Below, piece after piece: positions 6,301 to 6,787 of a stretch of 6,787 bases of DNA. The stretch's first letter is position 1, and each line of letters starts with the position of its first letter. The stretch covers positions 1 to 6,787 of the forward strand of contig JASLAV010000342.1 of the NCBI GenBank assembly GCA_030146905.1. The letters are read 5' to 3'. The translations under genes were made by a program, and so were the position numbers. Origin of the DNA: Lentzea sp. GTDB lineage: Bacteria; Actinomycetota; Actinomycetes; Mycobacteriales; Pseudonocardiaceae. The notes below the pieces were generated by a model. It was given only the letters and a program-made list of their open reading frames with translations, was not told the origin of the DNA and ran no database searches.

Positions 6301-6787
6301 GGTTCCAGTGCGTCTGGTCGACGTTCGGGTTGTCCGGGTCGACCTTGACGGTGGTGTGCGCGTCGGCCCTGTTGTCGGTGAACTCGAGGTTGAGGTGGAA
6401 CTGGTCACCGCTCGGGAGCCGGAAACCCTGGTTCAGCAGGTTGTTGACGCCGTTGGTGGCGTTCTCCTTGACCTTCGCGACGACCTCGGGGTCGGCCTTC
6501 GCGGCTGCGTCGAGGTGCACCTTGACGGTGTACTCCTGCACGAAGTTGCCGGGGCTGGTCTCGATGCGGCGCAGGTCGTAGTTGATCAAGCCGTGGTAGG
6601 ACTTGATGTTCGACGGCGTGCTGTCGGTGCGGACGTCGTGGACCGTCACGTCGACGGTCCGCATGTCGGTGTCGTTGCGGCGGTCGGCCCAGGTGCTGCG
6701 GTCGACCGGCTTGTCGGGAGCGAACCAGTCCGCGGTCTTCGAGGGGTCGTGGCGCCACGACTCGTCGGTGAGGACGTCCTTGCCCTG
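3077..6787 (-). CDS. giant multidomain secreted-type protein, upstream part (partial; frameshifted at its 3' end)
   Basis: This is the upstream part of the giant gene. The frame is already open at 6787, so the true start lies outside the window. The first ATG, at 6662-6664, is internal: the 41 codons before it read as normal protein (rich in W, D and R) and there is no ribosome binding site. Domains in order are a zincin-like metallopeptidase (residues 1-242, HETLHYLGVPD at 172-182), a Pro/Thr linker (243-294), and beta-rich repeat modules 1-3 plus the first part of module 4. Genuine coding stops after residue 1144 (MFSPE). The literal frame then adds 92 Arg/His-rich out-of-frame residues and ends at TGA 3077-3079. 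The real continuation is the next frame, from 3354 downwards. There is no cysteine and no membrane segment. I cannot assign a named family. A secreted, polymorphic-toxin-like role is inferred from architecture. Confidence 0.85.
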   Translation of the reverse strand, partial: QGKDVLTDESWRHDPSKTADWFAPDKPVDRSTWADRRNDTDMRTVDVTVHDVRTDSTPSNIKSYHGLINYDLRRIETSPGNFVQEYTVKVHLDAAAKADPEVVAKVKENATNGVNNLLNQGFRLPSGDQFHLNLEFTDNRADAHTTVKVDPDNPNVDQTHWNPSTSPEVLAHETLHYLGVPDEYTDSSRVFQQHDTASAVHKDDGSMMGADLKLPDPGVRPRHLWLVERTANSQVMVPDTRLEPAGPATVPPPAGWTPPAETPPADTTTAETTTTETTAPVGKPAVQPQDPATSAWSEPEIQTRPTPNPVIPMTTLARPEVGQVMPDAKTLPKFFQDNQALGSISPSEVRGAENVTAGIPNLKPADAARIEQAIKGDFESFLDSGRNFQVKIGNTWYEANVRATMHAQTDTAPVAAPTSKTDMTAQSGNSSSTTHTVATANDVGGAVTAAVGYGPYGSLGGKAQFATPAQSQNTSSSLTDQRIIRAGEGSTEATVGVTYDVTLTDANGREQHLPAVNTGTEVKLHIPDDLASITSSGNAISVATAPIENWGAKVEHPVPEAVSVDNQQKAFADVARNLHPSIVKIGSPGREALQNFLSPTEIRNNLGAMLGGGYITSPDLISPHASKGAAVQMKATLQTAELVGTHDSSVFRLHDSASHSSGVSSTTKSGGDVTGGLGFNAGIPNTVGGQVGATLGYSARIAENVNAGINTSHKSGIQMKGGTGLYKVQAEVEVRAPSGAPVKIPVTTYVRLGLPEAAALGLPTPDGTKDSTVDETNKGKKFPPPYLRDTLAAGNAKVGEFEVAAQVQNQVEDALRGLPGFEKFLPSWADPSSNPRSSKGKGFADVSEQLANQRKLTSQLSPTALRANMDSLMGPGVQVQLKNSGTTSNTYVNITVKATVANTEHLGQADARNIRDASSTGPKLDSSTTTTKGWSGGVEGKVMIPSKTGVATLTPTPQAGVKYNHSWSDKTAAGPTVNSTSLNVGSPNAQVFRSDVEFQVEITTFTRPRAWVRRVVPGAPGHQAPKQHTVAKTGDGATDLKPIKGGVNLWVSDGSTLDNDSGKGFEPGTPEPKALENAPTVHQLLSTPAKEKSPDFLHVEAVANTTALRDQAIDALNRAAGGDSALTVPGTASRAQIDKMFSPEKHQGEPAHADRDRHRGAGPQVRPAGHRPHRRDRREVRAQQPEDRVHLGRHRHGEREHRRVQGGRVVDDQPVGRPHRRRERADQAERHSPARR
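3349..3371. repeat. imperfect inverted repeat coinciding with the frameshift
   Basis: The right arm, 3362-3371, is GGAGAACATC, whose reverse complement is GATGTTCTCC. The left arm, 3349-3359, is GATGTTTCTCC: the same 10 bases plus one extra T. Two G's separate the arms. The only mismatch in the palindrome is therefore the base that breaks the reading frame, and removing it gives a perfect 10-bp stem. Such a tight, G+C-rich hairpin is a typical place for base-calling errors or polymerase slippage. Confidence 0.8.
3353..3355 (-). other. single-base frameshift within an AAA run
   Basis: On the coding strand the sequence reads TTC TCC CCG GAG AAA CAT, which gives MFSPEKH and then Arg/His-rich nonsense. 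Dropping one A gives GAG AAC ATC AAG, which restores FSPENIKANL. This matches the equivalent motifs LSPENL (module 6), LSPTEI (module 2) and LSPTAL (module 3), so the extra base can be placed at the AAA. Removing a C from the preceding CCCC also restores the frame but gives SRRN and destroys the motif. The cause may be a sequencing or assembly error, a genuine inactivating insertion, or, least likely, a +1 recoding site. Confidence 0.85.
3611..4486 (-). repeat. repeat module 3 of the beta-rich body
   Basis: Residues about 768-1059. A longer helical lead-in (VEDALRGLPGFEKFL, then FADVSEQLANQ) precedes LSPTALRANMDSLMG (SP at 861-862), then VQVQLKNSG and TYVNITVKATVAN. The hairpin region is flanked by SSTTTTKGW and NSTSLNV and centres on GVEGKVMIP and AGVKYNHSW. 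It closes with VEFQVEITTFTRP and VNLWVSDG. It is about 60 residues longer than modules 1, 2 and 5 because of the lead-in and an extra basic segment before the last strand. Confidence 0.6.
4487..5179 (-). repeat. repeat module 2 of the beta-rich body
   Basis: Residues about 537-767. It has the helix AFADVARNL, the motif LSPTEIRNNLGAMLGGG (SP at 598-599), the strand AAVQMKATLQT, then a Ser-rich run, a textbook alternating Gly/hydrophobic hairpin (VTGGLGFNAGIPNTVGG, then QVGATLGYSA), a second Ser/Thr run, and the closing strands YKVQAEVEVRAP and TYVRLGLPE. This is the clearest copy of the module. Confidence 0.65.
5180..5881 (-). repeat. repeat module 1 of the beta-rich body
   Basis: Residues about 303-536. 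The order is a helical lead-in (LPKFFQDNQALG), a motif that is either ISPSEV (344-349) or, by better alignment with what follows, LKPADAARIEQ (362-372), a SFLDSG turn, and the strand pair FQVKIG / YEANVRATM. A Ser/Thr-rich segment then leads to a Gly-rich alternating hairpin (GGAVTAAVGYGPYGSLGG), a second Ser/Thr stretch, and the closing strands VTYDVTLTD and EVKLHIP. It is the most divergent in its SP motif. The module family is defined here only by comparing the six copies, and the boundaries are approximate. Confidence 0.55.
5903..6061 (-). other. Pro/Thr-rich interdomain linker
   Basis: Residues 243-294 are composed almost entirely of P, T, A, E, V and G, with PPPAGWTPPAETPPAD followed by a TTTAETTTTETT stretch. 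It separates the metallopeptidase from the repeat body. The composition is that of an extended extracellular linker. The Thr runs could be glycosylated if the protein is exported, and this exposed segment is a plausible cleavage region, but neither point is shown by the sequence. Confidence 0.7.
6062..6787 (-). other. zincin-like metallopeptidase domain (HExxHxxGxxD)
   Basis: This is residues 1-242 of the visible protein. The motif HETLHYLGVPDEY covers residues 172-184 (6236-6274). H172 and H176 would be the first two zinc ligands, E173 the catalytic base, G179 the turn glycine and D182 the third ligand. HExxHxxGxxD with Asp as third ligand is known from snapalysins (M7) among the metzincins. 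About 25 residues on, SMMG at 206-209 is placed like a Met-turn. The preceding segment holds alternating strands (YDLRRIETSP, VQEYTVKVHL), a helix, then RLPSGDQFHLNLEF. Related zincins occur inside large actinobacterial and polymorphic-toxin proteins, where they are proposed to release effector parts. Self-processing here is inference. The N-terminal edge of the domain may lie beyond the window. Confidence 0.75.

Noticed and set aside
6405..6758. A possible separate start near the right edge (ATG 6756-6758 in another frame, or ATG 6662-6664 in the real frame)
   Set aside because: The first is Arg/Pro-rich off-frame sequence. The second is preceded by 41 normal in-frame codons up to the window edge and has no ribosome binding site.

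Overview
The window is G+C-rich with G/C-dominated third codon positions, and everything it encodes fits a large filamentous actinomycete. My guess is a Pseudonocardiales-type genome (Lentzea, Saccharothrix, Amycolatopsis), inferred from composition and protein style only. I see no RNA gene, promoter, terminator, IS element or CRISPR array. The whole window is protein-coding on the minus strand.

One gigantic reading frame runs right to left, from beyond position 6787 to beyond position 1. It is open at both edges and interrupted only by a single one-base frameshift at about 3353-3355. Above the shift the protein is read in the frame whose codons start (low coordinate) at 2 mod 3. Below it the frame is 1 mod 3, with no stop codon down to base 1. 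Corrected for the extra base, the window carries 2,262 consecutive codons of one protein. Residue numbers below count from the glutamine codon at 6785-6787 in this corrected protein. Neither the true start nor the true stop is in the window.

Layout in protein order: (1) residues 1-242, a zincin-like metallopeptidase domain with HETLHYLGVPD and a downstream SMMG Met-turn candidate; (2) 243-294, a Pro/Thr-rich linker; (3) about 303-1869, six degenerate tandem modules of about 230-300 residues, each with a helix, a '(L/F/S)SPxx(L/I/V)' type motif, a strand, a Ser/Thr-flanked Gly-rich amphipathic hairpin region and a closing strand; (4) 1870-2101, a long alpha-helical coiled coil; (5) 2102-2220, a Thr/Ser linker with four copies of (R/K)PLPPLPP; (6) a low-complexity tail running off the left edge. 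No cysteine occurs in the 2,262 residues.

The arrangement resembles very large secreted actinobacterial multidomain proteins of the polymorphic-toxin type, with an internal protease, a long repetitive body, a stalk and a flexible linker ahead of a possible C-terminal effector. The effector, if there is one, would lie left of position 1 and is not seen, so the toxin reading is inference. The frameshift lies inside an almost perfect inverted repeat and inside the conserved motif of module 4. It is therefore either a sequencing error or a young disruption of an otherwise intact gene.
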